Source: JBFFZF01 sp050732695 (lineage in GTDB: Bacteria > Gemmatimonadota > Gemmatimonadetes > Longimicrobiales > RSA9). Taken from it: 64,000 nt of DNA. How positions within the stretch are numbered: the first letter of the stretch is position 1; every line of letters begins with the position of its first letter. The notes beneath the pieces are model-generated. The model was not told where the DNA came from. It saw only the letters and a program-made list of their open reading frames with translations, and did not search any database. Location: contig JBOHRL010000100.1 in the NCBI GenBank assembly GCA_050732695.1, positions 62,001 through 126,000 of the forward strand, in the 5' to 3' direction. Below are positions 35,731-45,033 of the stretch, piece by piece. Made by a program: the position numbers and the translations under genes.

Positions 35731-37800
35731 TCAGCTGACAGGCCGTTCCCGCGGCAGTAGCCGGATGGACCAGAGCCCGCTGCTGACGTCGGAGAAGAAG
35801 ATGCGGCCCTTGTACGGCATGACGGACCATGCGCCCGGGGCGTTCGGGATGTAGCCAATGGGATCGTGGGCCTTGAAGACGGCGATCTCGCGGCCCTGCG
35901 TGAAGAGGTTGCCCATGAGGGGGCCGGAGACGTCGACCATGCGGACGCCGCCCTCGTAGTAGGCCTGGTACAGGATATCGTTCTCGACCCAGAGGTTATG
36001 GGTGCCGTACTCGGAGACTTCGTAACGTGCGATCATGGCGGGCAATTCGGGATCCGTGAAGTCGACGACCTGGATGTAGCCGGACGTCGCGCGAGGATAG
36101 CCGCCACGACCGGTGGCGGGATCGTACTTCACACGATGATCGGGGCCGGTTCCCTCCCAGGCGAGGCCATCGCGCTGAACGCGTTCGTCGCCGACGAAGA
36201 GATAGAATTTGCGGGTTGACGGCTGGTAATACGGGAAGACGGCGTGTGTAGAGCCAGTCGGAAGTGGAAAGCTGGTGACGAACTTTGGATTGGCGATGGA
36301 GCCGCCCCAGCGGCCGTTGCCGACATCGACGACGACGACGCCGGTTTCCCATTCAGCGGAATAGGCGATGCCATCGAACACCCAGACATCGTGCACACGA
36401 CTATCGGGGTGATCGTACTCGCTGACGAACGCCGGGTTACGAAGATCACGCACGTCGAGGATGACGTATTTGTCACCGTTCGAGAGTGCGAAGAGGTGAT
36501 CGTTGGTGGCATACATGTTGTGGACGCCGCCCGTAAGGCCGTCCTCGTAGACGGATGCAATGGTCGGGTGCGCGGGATGTGCAAGGTCGAGCAAAACGAC
36601 GCCGTTCCGACGATTGGAGGCACCTTCGCGGGAGAGTGCGGCATAGCGGCTGTCAGGTGAGACCTTCACATCGTTGACGGTGCGTGCGTCGACCTGAATG
36701 GAATCGGTCTTGACGATATTGGCCGGATCGGTCACGTCCCAGACGAAGGTGATACCATCGCCCATCTTGGACCCGGTGAAAGCGTAGTCGCGGCCGTCGC
36801 GTCCTTCGAACACCCAGAAGTCGGTGGTGAAGACGCGTGCTTCTCTGCCCTGTCCGAGGACTTCGACCTTGCGAACGACATCGCGGCGAACCACGCGAAA
36901 GGTCTTTTCGGCGCGAGCGTTGCCGGCGCTTGCAAACAGGGTGTACACGCCTGGTACATCGGCGACGAAGCGCCCGTGATCGATCTGCGCGGGCGCGGCG
37001 GGTGCGATAATGCTGTCGTCCGGCTCGTAGAGGTGGGTCCATGTAACGGGCACGTCGGTCAGGGCGAGGCCGCTGGCATGACGGACCGTCGCAGAGAAAG
37101 TCTGCACATCGCCGGTCCGCACGCGGTCGTCGCCTCCGCCGATCTCGATCGAGACGGGAGCCAGCGGCTGCACGCGGTAGTCGATGGAAGCGCTCACTCC
37201 CTCGAAGGAGGCCGTGATGCGGACCTGGCCGGGCGCGACGCCGCGCACGTTGCCGAACGCATCGACACTGGCCAGTTCGGGCGAGGACGAGCGCCACCCG
37301 GTTTCGGCGTACGGGCGCTCAGCTCCGTCCTCGAGCAGCACACGAGCGCGGTGGCCGAGGCGAGTCCCTTCGTAGAGCGTACCCGGATCGGGCACGATCT
37401 CGATTCCTGCGACGGCGGGCCATGCGACTTTCACGGGAATGACCAGAGTGATCGTCGAGCCGCCGGCGGCCTGAATCGATGCCGTGACCTCGTGAGTGCC
37501 CACGTCGAGACCTCTCACGGTCCACTCTCCTGGCCGCGCTTCGACGGGCTCCACATCGAGTGCGCCGCGGGGACCGGCCAGGCGGATCGGGATGGCGACC
37601 GGCCGGCCCGCAGCGTCCAACGCTCGCACTGTGAGTTCCTGGCCGCGTGCGCCGCGCGTCAAGGACAGGCTTGTGGGTGTAGCCTCGAGGCGGCTGACCG
37701 CGACGCCGGTCGCGGCCTGTTGGCCCGCGGCACTGGTGACGAAGGCGATCGTCAGCACGGCAGAGATGCAGACATGGCAGGTGGCGACGGACCTCGACAT
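35731..37800 (-). CDS. Secreted Big2/LVIVD-propeller protein
   Basis: A 689-residue secreted protein. A signal peptide (ISAVLTIAFVTSAAGQ) is followed by Ig-like repeats at residues ~35-305, including a Big2-type segment (PELASVDAFGNVRGVAPGQVRITASF). Residues ~310-685 form a beta-propeller with LVIVD-type repeats (WDVTDPANIVKTDSI, LLDLAHPAHPTIASV, LDVRDLRNPAFVSEY, VVDFTDPELPAMIAR). The family is usually extracytoplasmic and has no defined enzymatic role; it probably mediates binding or scaffolding. The gene lies downstream of the repeat-bearing lipoprotein gene on the same strand. Confidence 0.85.
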   Translation of the reverse strand: MSRSVATCHVCISAVLTIAFVTSAAGQQAATGVAVSRLEATPTSLSLTRGARGQELTVRALDAAGRPVAIPIRLAGPRGALDVEPVEARPGEWTVRGLDVGTHEVTASIQAAGGSTITLVIPVKVAWPAVAGIEIVPDPGTLYEGTRLGHRARVLLEDGAERPYAETGWRSSSPELASVDAFGNVRGVAPGQVRITASFEGVSASIDYRVQPLAPVSIEIGGGDDRVRTGDVQTFSATVRHASGLALTDVPVTWTHLYEPDDSIIAPAAPAQIDHGRFVADVPGVYTLFASAGNARAEKTFRVVRRDVVRKVEVLGQGREARVFTTDFWVFEGRDGRDYAFTGSKMGDGITFVWDVTDPANIVKTDSIQVDARTVNDVKVSPDSRYAALSREGASNRRNGVVLLDLAHPAHPTIASVYEDGLTGGVHNMYATNDHLFALSNGDKYVILDVRDLRNPAFVSEYDHPDSRVHDVWVFDGIAYSAEWETGVVVVDVGNGRWGGSIANPKFVTSFPLPTGSTHAVFPYYQPSTRKFYLFVGDERVQRDGLAWEGTGPDHRVKYDPATGRGGYPRATSGYIQVVDFTDPELPAMIARYEVSEYGTHNLWVENDILYQAYYEGGVRMVDVSGPLMGNLFTQGREIAVFKAHDPIGYIPNAPGAWSVMPYKGRIFFSDVSSGLWSIRLLPRERPVS

Positions 37801-37877
37801 GATGGGCTCCTGGCGCTGGACGTGCCGGTGGGGCCGAACGTGCGAAATATAAGGAGTACCCGTCCGGGCCGCGATGC

Positions 37878-37920
37878 ACGGGAGGCCCGCCGCGGCGTGT
37901 TCCCGCGACGGGCCTCCCGT
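37878..37920. terminator. Strong GC-rich hairpin between two minus-strand genes
   Basis: Perfect 12-bp arms ACGGGAGGCCCG and CGGGCCTCCCGT. Inside them is a further 5-bp stem (CGCGG/CCGCG) after one mismatch, leaving a 7-nt loop. It starts 17 bases past the stop of the lipoprotein gene at 37937. The run of five T follows it only on the plus strand (37934-37938), so as a terminator it would best fit transcription from the left. It may instead work as a minus-strand hairpin without a T-run. Confidence 0.55.
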
Positions 37921-37936
37921 TCAAACCCGGCGGTTT

Positions 37937-39019
37937 TTACAACGCGCAGAATATCAGAGCGCCGTCGTTCACATCGACCAGTATGTCCTCACCGTCGCTG
38001 CCAAGCACCCGCATCGTGACACGAATCTTCGCCTCGTGATTCGCCAGCCGCAGGGTGTGTGGCCAACCGGCACCCAGAACGGCGGTCCCGGTCGCCGCAT
38101 CGTCGAGCCACGTGAACGTATCCGTGTCGGTCGTGATCCAGCCCGAACCGCGGACGTATTTCACGTAATCGATATGGACAATGAGGCCGAGAGCGGTCCA
38201 TGTGCGCTGGTCCGTGGACGTCAAGGTAGCCCGGACCGGACAGGTCAGAGTCCACTGCTTCATACCCTTGAACGGAATCTGACCGTGAATGAACGGAGGC
38301 GCCGTGATCACTGGCGGCGTCTTCGCGCTGATGGGTGGCGTGTTGAACTCGTTGTTGTCATTCGCGTCATCGCAACCCGGATCCGCCGGATAGTCGATGA
38401 AACCGTCCCCATCGTCATCGAGTCCGTTGGAGCAGACCGGTAACGGCGAATCGAACTCGTCATTGTCGTTCGGATCATCGCACCCGGGATCCGACGGGTA
38501 GTCGATCTGACCGTCGCCATCGTCATCGAGCCCATTCGAGCAGAGCGCAGCCGGCGGCGAGTTGAACTCGTTGTCGTCGATCGCCGATGCACAACCGGGG
38601 TCCGATGGCCAGTCGATCAGACCATCCCCATCGTCGTCGCGGCCGTTCGCACAGATCGGCGCCGATCGGCCGTTCTGAAGGATCACCGGCGTCTTCGTGC
38701 CCGGTACGTACGCGCTCGGCGGCGACGACCAGATGATGTACAGCCTTCCGGTCGCAACCATCTGCTCGAGAAGCGTCACCACGCCCTGCGGCAGCCAGCA
38801 TTGCATCGGGCAGCCGACATCGTAGAGCGTGCCATTGACGTTGATCGTGTAGTTCGAACCGATCGCCGAACTCGACAGGCCCAGCGTGTAAGCGAGGTCG
38901 ATCATGCGCTGGTCGCCGGTCTCAGGGGCGATCGGTCCTGTTGGCGAGTCGCACGCGGTCAGCCCGAACAACACAATGAAAAGAGCGGGCACGATCGGGC
39001 CACGGACCATACGTTTCAT
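37937..39019 (-). CDS. Lipoprotein with acidic Asp-rich (calcium-binding-like) repeats
   Basis: A 360-residue lipoprotein. The signal peptide (VPALFIVLFGLTAC) ends in a lipobox cysteine at residue 23. The N-terminal part has no recognised domain. Residues 123-231 contain three near-identical 36-37-residue repeats of the form CxNGxDDDGDGxIDxPxDPGC followed by a DxN(D/E)EF segment. The DxDxDG loops resemble calcium-binding loops of thrombospondin type 3 and dockerin-like repeats, and the paired cysteines probably form disulfides. The C-terminal ~125 residues look like a beta-sandwich. ATG 39019 is chosen from the signal peptide. Function is unknown; surface adhesion or scaffolding is plausible. 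Confidence 0.82.
   Translation of the reverse strand: MKRMVRGPIVPALFIVLFGLTACDSPTGPIAPETGDQRMIDLAYTLGLSSSAIGSNYTINVNGTLYDVGCPMQCWLPQGVVTLLEQMVATGRLYIIWSSPPSAYVPGTKTPVILQNGRSAPICANGRDDDGDGLIDWPSDPGCASAIDDNEFNSPPAALCSNGLDDDGDGQIDYPSDPGCDDPNDNDEFDSPLPVCSNGLDDDGDGFIDYPADPGCDDANDNNEFNTPPISAKTPPVITAPPFIHGQIPFKGMKQWTLTCPVRATLTSTDQRTWTALGLIVHIDYVKYVRGSGWITTDTDTFTWLDDAATGTAVLGAGWPHTLRLANHEAKIRVTMRVLGSDGEDILVDVNDGALIFCAL
38326..38653 (-). repeat. Three tandem ~108-bp coding repeats (Asp-rich loops)
   Basis: Tandem in-frame repeats inside the lipoprotein gene, each about 108-111 bp. The second and third copies are the most alike. Such arrays change copy number by recombination. Confidence 0.85.
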
Positions 39020-39923
39020 GCGCACGATTCTCGACGAACGACCTTCCGTCCGTCCATCGTTGCAACGATACGAATCCAGGCTGCTGTAACGATTCGTTCC
39101 TGGATCCGAACCTTCGAACTCGTTCATCCCTGCCTCCGTCAGCGAGTCAGAACTCTTTGGGAAAGCGCACACCATTCGAAGGCAAGCGGTGTGCCCGGTA
39201 GGTCTCGACGATGCCCTCGCAGGAGCGCCGCAGGGCGTCGGATTCTCGCGTTCCGAACGCCGCGATGAACCTGAAGCAGGGCGCAGAAACGTGGCGGAGA
39301 CGCCACACTCACGGCACGCGCGCACCGCATCCCGTTTTCGCCGGCGATTCCGGTTGGCCCTCGCCCCGCCCGACGCCACAACGGCCATGGCGGCCCGACC
39401 GACCTTCTGGCCGGAAGCAGCCGGTTCTTCCGCTAACTGGGGTGGGGAAAGGGACGTGAATGGAACACGTCCCGAAACACGGGGAAACGGAGTGCTGGAT
39501 TGCAATGGGTCGTTACGGAGGAAGGAACCTGGATCCGACTGCTCTTTACGCCGCCGTCATGACCGTGGCGTGTCTTCTCTTCTCGACCTACCCGGGGCGG
39601 GCGCGAGCGGGAGCGGGCGTCGTCGCGGCCAGCGAAACGAAGTGCATGGCCAGCAGCATCGCGTCGCCGTCGTTCGTTCCTGTCGATTCGTTGACACTCG
39701 CGATTCGATCGAGCGTCCTCGGCTCCGAACCGCACAACGCCACGGACGGTCGCTGACCGAGATTCGTTCGCGATGTGACTGACCGCCACCGCAACGGAGC
39801 AGGCCGTTTTTGGATTTGCTGCATCGTGGGAGCGTGCCATCGCTCACGCGCCGGTACCGGGGCAAGCGTCTGAACGTCGGGGTGCAACGCGGATCCGGGG
39901 CCGGCGCGCGTTTCTTTCGCGTT
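39020..39923. other. 904-bp region with no confident gene
   Basis: Several overlapping open frames on both strands are present, none with recognisable domains. The best candidate is a small secreted-protein-like frame at 39505-39756. The promoter of the minus-strand lipoprotein should lie near 39020-39150. The stretch may be a decayed gene. Confidence 0.5.
39505..39756 (+). CDS. Possible small exported protein, unsupported by homology
   Basis: An 83-residue frame with a hydrophobic segment (LYAAVMTVACLLFSTYPG) close to the N-terminus, then a small hydrophilic remainder. GC bias at third positions is reasonable. There is only a distant GGAG upstream, and I recognise no family. It may be a chance frame. 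Confidence 0.22.
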   Translation: MGRYGGRNLDPTALYAAVMTVACLLFSTYPGRARAGAGVVAASETKCMASSIASPSFVPVDSLTLAIRSSVLGSEPHNATDGR

Positions 39924-40925
39924 TCAGCGTGTCACGAACACTGGCTGTATCCATGCGCGTGAGCCGCCCGAATCGTCAACGCGGGCGCGCACGTAGCTGG
40001 TCTCGTGCTCGAGGCTGTACACCGCCGGATTGGCGCCCGTCCGGAGCAGGACCTCGCCATTCTCGCCAATGAACGTGGTCGTGAAGCGAAAATCGCCGGT
40101 CGGGCGGATCCGAACCTCAAGCCGGTCCGGAGTGATGACAATGTCGTCGAGTTCGACACCGGTGCTGGCGTAGAAGAGTCCGTTCTCGAGGTTGCGCATG
40201 ATCTCGGTGGCGACGAGCGAACGCGCGCGAACCGAGATCCAGCCGCGGCCGGGATTCGCGCGATCCGTTGCGAATTCACCCTGGAAGTGGTGAGCGTCGT
40301 CGACGGCAATGCCGTAGATTCGCTTGCCCGCGCTGAGCAGGATATCCCACACCTCTTCGAGGCCCGGTGTGTCGCCGCCACCTTCGTTATGCACCTGCGG
40401 ATGGCCGTTCCAGATCTCGAGCAACCGATCGTTTCGGATCTGGAGAAGCTCAGCGGCGCCGAACGCCCAGCGGAAATTCGGGTGATTGATGTGCGGCACA
40501 CCGGCGACTTCGCGGACCGCATCCACGTTCTTCTGAATCGTACCGACCAGCGTTGAATCGGTGCGCGGCTCGACGCGTCGGGGCAGGTTCAGCCCGTTGA
40601 CGTGAACGGGCTTCTGCTGGAAGCTCGTGGTGACTTCCTCACCTGCAATCAGGATGAACGTCGAGTCGACGACGTGCGCGAGCATGCCCGGATCGACGAA
40701 GACGTTGTGGTCCGACAGGACCAGAAAGTTGTAACCGTGGGACTTGTACCAGTTCGCAACGTACTGGGGCGGCGAATCGCCATCACTCTCGAGCGTGTGC
40801 GTGTGGGTGTTCCCCTTGAACCAGCGGAGTCCGCCCGTTTCGGGGACTTCGAAGCGCTGTGCGGTCGCACCGGATGCACACAGCAGCAGCGTGCACGGCA
40901 GAATCCATCGAACGGCATCACGCAC
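39924..40925 (-). CDS. Secreted PHP-domain metal-dependent phosphoesterase-like protein
   Basis: A 333-residue protein with a signal peptide (VRWILPCTLLLCASGATAQ) and a PHP-type fold. The N-terminal metal motif is NTHTHT, followed by VLSDHNVF and later PHINHPNF, placing several histidine ligands. A C-terminal beta region (residues ~245-330) is probably accessory. PHP proteins hydrolyse phosphoesters, but the substrate here is unknown. The GTG at 40925 gives a clean signal peptide; the open frame extends upstream into a tandem repeat with no similarity. Confidence 0.82.
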   Translation of the reverse strand: MRDAVRWILPCTLLLCASGATAQRFEVPETGGLRWFKGNTHTHTLESDGDSPPQYVANWYKSHGYNFLVLSDHNVFVDPGMLAHVVDSTFILIAGEEVTTSFQQKPVHVNGLNLPRRVEPRTDSTLVGTIQKNVDAVREVAGVPHINHPNFRWAFGAAELLQIRNDRLLEIWNGHPQVHNEGGGDTPGLEEVWDILLSAGKRIYGIAVDDAHHFQGEFATDRANPGRGWISVRARSLVATEIMRNLENGLFYASTGVELDDIVITPDRLEVRIRPTGDFRFTTTFIGENGEVLLRTGANPAVYSLEHETSYVRARVDDSGGSRAWIQPVFVTR

Positions 40926-41048
40926 TTCAGGACTCTCCGGTTGGCGAAATCTGAACACCTTGGCGTCGTCGCACCGAGTGCGCTGCGGGGAGTGCGCCGC
41001 AGGATGCACGAGAATCGCGCAGTGGTCAAGCCTGAGGCCGGCCCCCCG

Positions 41049-41160
41049 GCGATCGCCGACCTGTGGAATCGCCTTCCAGCAATTCGCCGTCCTGTGGAAT
41101 CGCCTTCCGGCAGATCGCCGTCCTGTGGAATCGCCTTCCGGCAATTCGCCGTCCTGTGGT
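41049..41160. repeat. 31-bp tandem repeat array, about 3.6 copies
   Basis: The unit begins CTGTGGAATCGCCTTCCGGC and recurs at 41061, 41092 and 41123 with a period of exactly 31 bp. It has 1-3 differences per copy, a partial unit before (41049-41060) and another after (41154-41160). It lies in the 390-bp gap (40926-41316) between the divergent PHP and PhoD genes; I see nothing else in that gap. There are no spacers, so it is not CRISPR. Confidence 0.9.
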
Positions 41161-41316
41161 GAGATCCACATCCCGAGGGGTCGCCGTCCAGTCAGATGGC
41201 CATCGCCGTGAGGATCGTTTTCCCGGACGACGTGCCGATGTATCTTGCGGCCCGACCCGGACTGCCGTTCCGCAAGGGGTGCCGGTGCCGAAAGCAATCC
41301 TGGTGTGTGGGATGCG

Positions 41317-42888
41317 ATGACCGATACTTGCACGCTTCTGATGCGCTGGCTTGAGGAGGCCTCGCCCTCCTCCCGGCGCCGTTTTTTTCGTCAGGCAGCG
41401 GTTGCACTCGGCGCGTTCGCGATCAGCGGTTGCACCGACCGCACGCGCACCCCACGCTGGAGCGGGAACCCGTTCCGCCTCGGCATCGCATCGGGTGATC
41501 CTGTCCCCGATGGCATCGTGTTGTGGACCCGATTGATGCGCGATCCAACAGCCGGTGAGATCGGCCCGCCCGTCGAAGTCGACTGGCAGATCGCGCGTGA
41601 CGAACGCTTCTCTCGTGTCGAGCGAACCGGCACGGCCATCGCCTCACCGCAGCTCGCGCATTCGGTGCACGCGGAAGTAACCGGTCTCGAGGCGGACCGC
41701 GAATACTGGTACCGCTTCAGGACTGGCGGTGAAACGAGTCCGGCCGGGCGCTTCCGGACGGCTCCGCCGCCCGAGCAGGCACCCGCACAGCTGCGTTTCG
41801 CCTTTGCGTCGTGCCAGCACTACGAGCAGGGCTACTACACGGCGCTGCATCACCTCGGCGCCGAAGATGTTCGCTTTGTCATCCATCTCGGCGACTACAT
41901 CTACGAAGACGGTGTGCACGACGAGCGTCCCCGCCAGCACGATGGCCCGGAGGTCGTGAGCCTCGACGAGTATCGCAATCGGTATGCACTGTACAAATCC
42001 GATGCCGATCTACAGGCTGCACACGCGAACTGTGCGTGGATCGCGACGTGGGACGATCACGAGGTCGACAACAACTACGTGAGCGATATGGCGCAGGACG
42101 ACCAGCCGCCGGCCGCGTTTCTGCTGCGCCGTGCGGCCGCCTACCAGGCATACTACGAACATATGCCCGTGCGCAGCACGACGCGTCCGCGCGGTCCCGA
42201 TGCCCGTATGTACCGCAGTCTCCGCTTCGGCGATCTCATCGATCTCTCCGTCGTCGATACCCGGCAGTATCGCTCCGATCAGCCCTGTGGCGACCAGGAC
42301 GGCCCGCGCTGTGACGGCGCCATCGCCGAATCGGCGACTGTGTTCGGCGAGGCGCAGGAGCGGTGGCTGTTCGATGGCCTTGCTGCCTCGGGCACGCAGT
42401 GGAATGTGATTGCCAACCAGGTCGCCATCGCGCAGCTCGACAACCAGCCGGGCCCGGATGAATCGTTCCGGATGGACCGCTGGGACGGCTATGTCGCCGC
42501 AAGGCGACGCCTGCTCGAGTTCGTCCGCGACAACGCCTCGAACGTCATCGTGTTGACGGGTGACATCCATTCGAACTGGGTCGCCGACCTGAAGCCGGAT
42601 TTCGATGACCCGGCATCACCCGTCGTCGCAGCCGAGTTCATGGGGACGTCGCTCAGCTCCGGCGGCGATGGTTCCGATGCCGCCGGATTCGGCCGTCGCG
42701 CCCTCGCCGAGAATCCTCACCTCAAGTTCTTCAACGGCCAGCGCGGCTATGTCCGCTGCACGGCGTCGAGGAACCTTTGGACGTCGGAGTATCGAGTCGT
42801 GGACTACGTCGAGCGGCCCGGCTCACCCATCTCGACACGAGCCACATTCGTCGTGGAGCCCGGGAAAGCCGGAACGCAGACGGGCTGA
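41317..42888 (+). CDS. Tat-exported PhoD-like alkaline phosphatase
   Basis: A 523-residue phosphatase/phosphodiesterase. The N-terminus has a twin-arginine signal (SRRRFFRQAAVALGAFAISGC), whose final Cys may also be a lipobox. An N-terminal Fn3-like domain (FRLGIASGDP...VLWTRL) is followed by the metallophosphatase domain. Metal-binding motifs are FAFASCQHYEQGYY, HLGDYIYEDG, WDDHEVDNNY and LTGDIHSNW. PhoD enzymes release phosphate from phosphodiesters and monoesters outside the cytoplasm using Ca/Fe. ATG 41317 is preferred because it puts the twin-arginine motif near the start. No Pho box was identified. Confidence 0.92.
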   Translation: MTDTCTLLMRWLEEASPSSRRRFFRQAAVALGAFAISGCTDRTRTPRWSGNPFRLGIASGDPVPDGIVLWTRLMRDPTAGEIGPPVEVDWQIARDERFSRVERTGTAIASPQLAHSVHAEVTGLEADREYWYRFRTGGETSPAGRFRTAPPPEQAPAQLRFAFASCQHYEQGYYTALHHLGAEDVRFVIHLGDYIYEDGVHDERPRQHDGPEVVSLDEYRNRYALYKSDADLQAAHANCAWIATWDDHEVDNNYVSDMAQDDQPPAAFLLRRAAAYQAYYEHMPVRSTTRPRGPDARMYRSLRFGDLIDLSVVDTRQYRSDQPCGDQDGPRCDGAIAESATVFGEAQERWLFDGLAASGTQWNVIANQVAIAQLDNQPGPDESFRMDRWDGYVAARRRLLEFVRDNASNVIVLTGDIHSNWVADLKPDFDDPASPVVAAEFMGTSLSSGGDGSDAAGFGRRALAENPHLKFFNGQRGYVRCTASRNLWTSEYRVVDYVERPGSPISTRATFVVEPGKAGTQTG

Positions 42889-43099
42889 CAAAGACGGACG
42901 GCGGCAGGCGGTTTGCGGAGGGGAAGGGCGGGAGGCGGTGTCGAAGAGGCGAGGTCACCCGGATGACGATGACGTTGCGGAGCCGGCGGCGGGGGCGGAG
43001 GCGGTGGAGTCCGCCGCCAACGCTGTCGCCAACGCCACCGCCACCGATGCCGCGGCCGAACAGCCGCCGATCGCCGTTTCCCCATTTTGCGGGCGTGCC

Positions 43100-44317
43100 A
43101 TGACGCGCAACAGGCATCACGACGGCTACCGTTCGTTCTCCTATCTGGAGCCGGAGCGCGATTACCGCGTGTTCGATCTCGCTCGTGAGGTCGATCGCGT
43201 GCCATCGTATCTGTTGCCCTTGGACGATGCGCAGGAAGCGCGCGTGAAGGCGCTCGCCGATCGCTGCATCATGGTCTCACTGCACGAGCACGTCGGCCTG
43301 TTCCCTTCAGAGATCAGCGAGACGCCCACGTACGTGCGCGAGGGCCGCATGGCCACCGCGTTCGAGGGTCTCTCGCACTGCTGGTGGGACGCCATTTTCG
43401 ACAACCTGATGGACGGCATCTGCACGATCACGTCCAGGGGAGGATGGAAGTGGGACGATGTGCTGCATGATCTCGGCATGCGCCTGTGCGACCTGGCTCA
43501 CCAGGACTTCGTGATCCATTGCACGAGCGTCGCCGACATCCGCCGCGCACACGCCGAAGGCCGGCTCGCCTGGATTGCATCGCTGGAAGGCGCGGCCATG
43601 ATCGAGAATGAACTCGATCGCATCGATCTGCTGTATGGCTTCGGCGTGCGTGCACTCGGCATTACCTACAGCGAATCGAATGCTCTCGGCTCCGGCCTCA
43701 AGGAATCGGTCGATGGCGGGCTCACGGCGTTCGGCCGCCGTGCCGTTCAACGGATGAACCGGCTCGGCATGCTCATCGATTGTTCGCACTGTGGCGATCG
43801 GACAACGCTCGACGTCATAGATGCGAGCGACCGGCCCATTCTGCTTTCGCACATCGGCGCACGTGCGCTCTGGGACTCGAACCGGCTCGCCCCCGATGAG
43901 GTCCTTGTCGCATGCGCGGGAAAGGGCGGCGTCATCGGCGTCGAAGCCGCACCCCACACCACGCTCACTCGCCGACACCGGCGGCACGGGCTCGATGCGT
44001 TCATGGAGCATTTCGAGTACATCGTCAAGCTTGTCGGCATCGATCACGTCGGCTTCGGGCCTGACACCGTATACGGCGATCACGTCGGCCTGCACCATAC
44101 GTATGCAGCCAACCTCTCGATTCGCGAGTCGCGGGCCGCGCGCACTACGGCGGACACCGCATTCGAAGAAGTGCCGTGGGTCGAGGGCCTCGAGAATCCG
44201 ACCGAGGGCTCATGGAACATCCTGCGCTGGCTGGTCGCGCATGGCTACTCGGCCACGGACATCGAGAAAGTCATCGGCGGCAACGCGCTCCGTCTGCTCG
44301 ACCAGGTGTGGGTCTGA
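43100..44317 (+). CDS. Membrane-dipeptidase-family (peptidase M19) protein, variant active site
   Basis: A 405-residue amidohydrolase-fold protein of the renal dipeptidase family. Visible elements are a catalytic Glu in ASLEGAAMIE, LIDCSHCGDRT, LLSHIGARALWD and IDHVGFGPDTVYGDH, ending GGNALRLLDQVW. The usual N-terminal HxD metal pair is replaced by HEH (VSLHEHVGLF), so metal binding may differ. No signal peptide is seen. ATG 43100 starts just before the conserved region; the open frame extends far upstream through low-complexity sequence inside the PhoD end. It ends 10 bases inside the next gene. Confidence 0.85.
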   Translation: MTRNRHHDGYRSFSYLEPERDYRVFDLAREVDRVPSYLLPLDDAQEARVKALADRCIMVSLHEHVGLFPSEISETPTYVREGRMATAFEGLSHCWWDAIFDNLMDGICTITSRGGWKWDDVLHDLGMRLCDLAHQDFVIHCTSVADIRRAHAEGRLAWIASLEGAAMIENELDRIDLLYGFGVRALGITYSESNALGSGLKESVDGGLTAFGRRAVQRMNRLGMLIDCSHCGDRTTLDVIDASDRPILLSHIGARALWDSNRLAPDEVLVACAGKGGVIGVEAAPHTTLTRRHRRHGLDAFMEHFEYIVKLVGIDHVGFGPDTVYGDHVGLHHTYAANLSIRESRAARTTADTAFEEVPWVEGLENPTEGSWNILRWLVAHGYSATDIEKVIGGNALRLLDQVWV

Positions 44318-45033
44318 CGCCCGGCCGGCTACGTCTCCCCGCCCGGTTCGTACTCGCAGCCAGTCTGCTCGTGCCCGCGCGGGCCGGTGCGCAGGGCGTT
44401 CTCGAACGCGCGGATCTGCGCGCGCACGTCCTGCCCGATTCCGGCATCGTCCGCGTCGAGATCCGCTACGAGGCGCGCGCTCGTGGCGAGACGTCGCTCC
44501 CGCTTGCCGTTCTCGATTTCGCCGGCATCACCGTTGAAATGCTTGAGGCAACGGTCGACGGCGTTGCGACGGACGTCGCACTGACCTCATCGGCCGGGCC
44601 TGGCGGCCGGGCAACGTCCAACGTCGCGATACAGCCGCAGTCCGCCACCGATTCCTCCACAGACATAACTCTTCGTTACAACGTGCGTCTGCCGGCCATC
44701 GGCGCTGCACGAAGCCGTGTGCGCATCCCGGTCGTGGCCGCGCTCTGGCCGCCCGCTGAGCCCCGGCCCGGAACCGTGCGCACCGAGGTGCAGCTGCCGG
44801 TGGGGTTCGGGGTCTGGAACGCATTCCCGGCCTCGTTGCGTGACGCTCCGTCGAACCCGGGTACGATGGTGCATTCAGCGGACCTGCCGGTCCTGCCCGC
44901 GCTCGTTTCATTCGATGTTCGGCGCGGCAGCGCTCCGGCGATCCCGTTTGCGACGGTCCTCGACACTCTTGTGCTCGTGTTCCTTGGCCTGTTCATGATG
45001 CTGGGTTGGCGCAGCTTTCGATCGAGGCTGTGA
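44308..45033 (+). CDS. Exported membrane-anchored protein of unknown function
   Basis: A 241-residue protein with an N-terminal signal-like helix (PARFVLAASLLVPARAGAQ), a beta-rich exported body and a C-terminal membrane helix (VLDTLVLVFLGLFMMLGW). This gives a periplasmic domain tethered by its C-terminus. The GTG at 44308 overlaps the dipeptidase stop; other starts are possible. The stop shares one base with the start of the micro-protein gene (TGATG). No family is recognised. The overlaps suggest it is transcribed with the dipeptidase and the symporter. Confidence 0.68.
   Translation: MGLTPGRLRLPARFVLAASLLVPARAGAQGVLERADLRAHVLPDSGIVRVEIRYEARARGETSLPLAVLDFAGITVEMLEATVDGVATDVALTSSAGPGGRATSNVAIQPQSATDSSTDITLRYNVRLPAIGAARSRVRIPVVAALWPPAEPRPGTVRTEVQLPVGFGVWNAFPASLRDAPSNPGTMVHSADLPVLPALVSFDVRRGSAPAIPFATVLDTLVLVFLGLFMMLGWRSFRSRL

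Noticed and set aside
41061..41160. Possible CRISPR array from 31-bp direct repeats
   Set aside because: Units are directly adjacent with no spacers and no cas genes nearby.
40926..41333. N-terminal extension of the PHP protein through the tandem repeat
   Set aside because: The signal peptide begins at GTG 40925; the extension is repeat-derived with no conserved residues.
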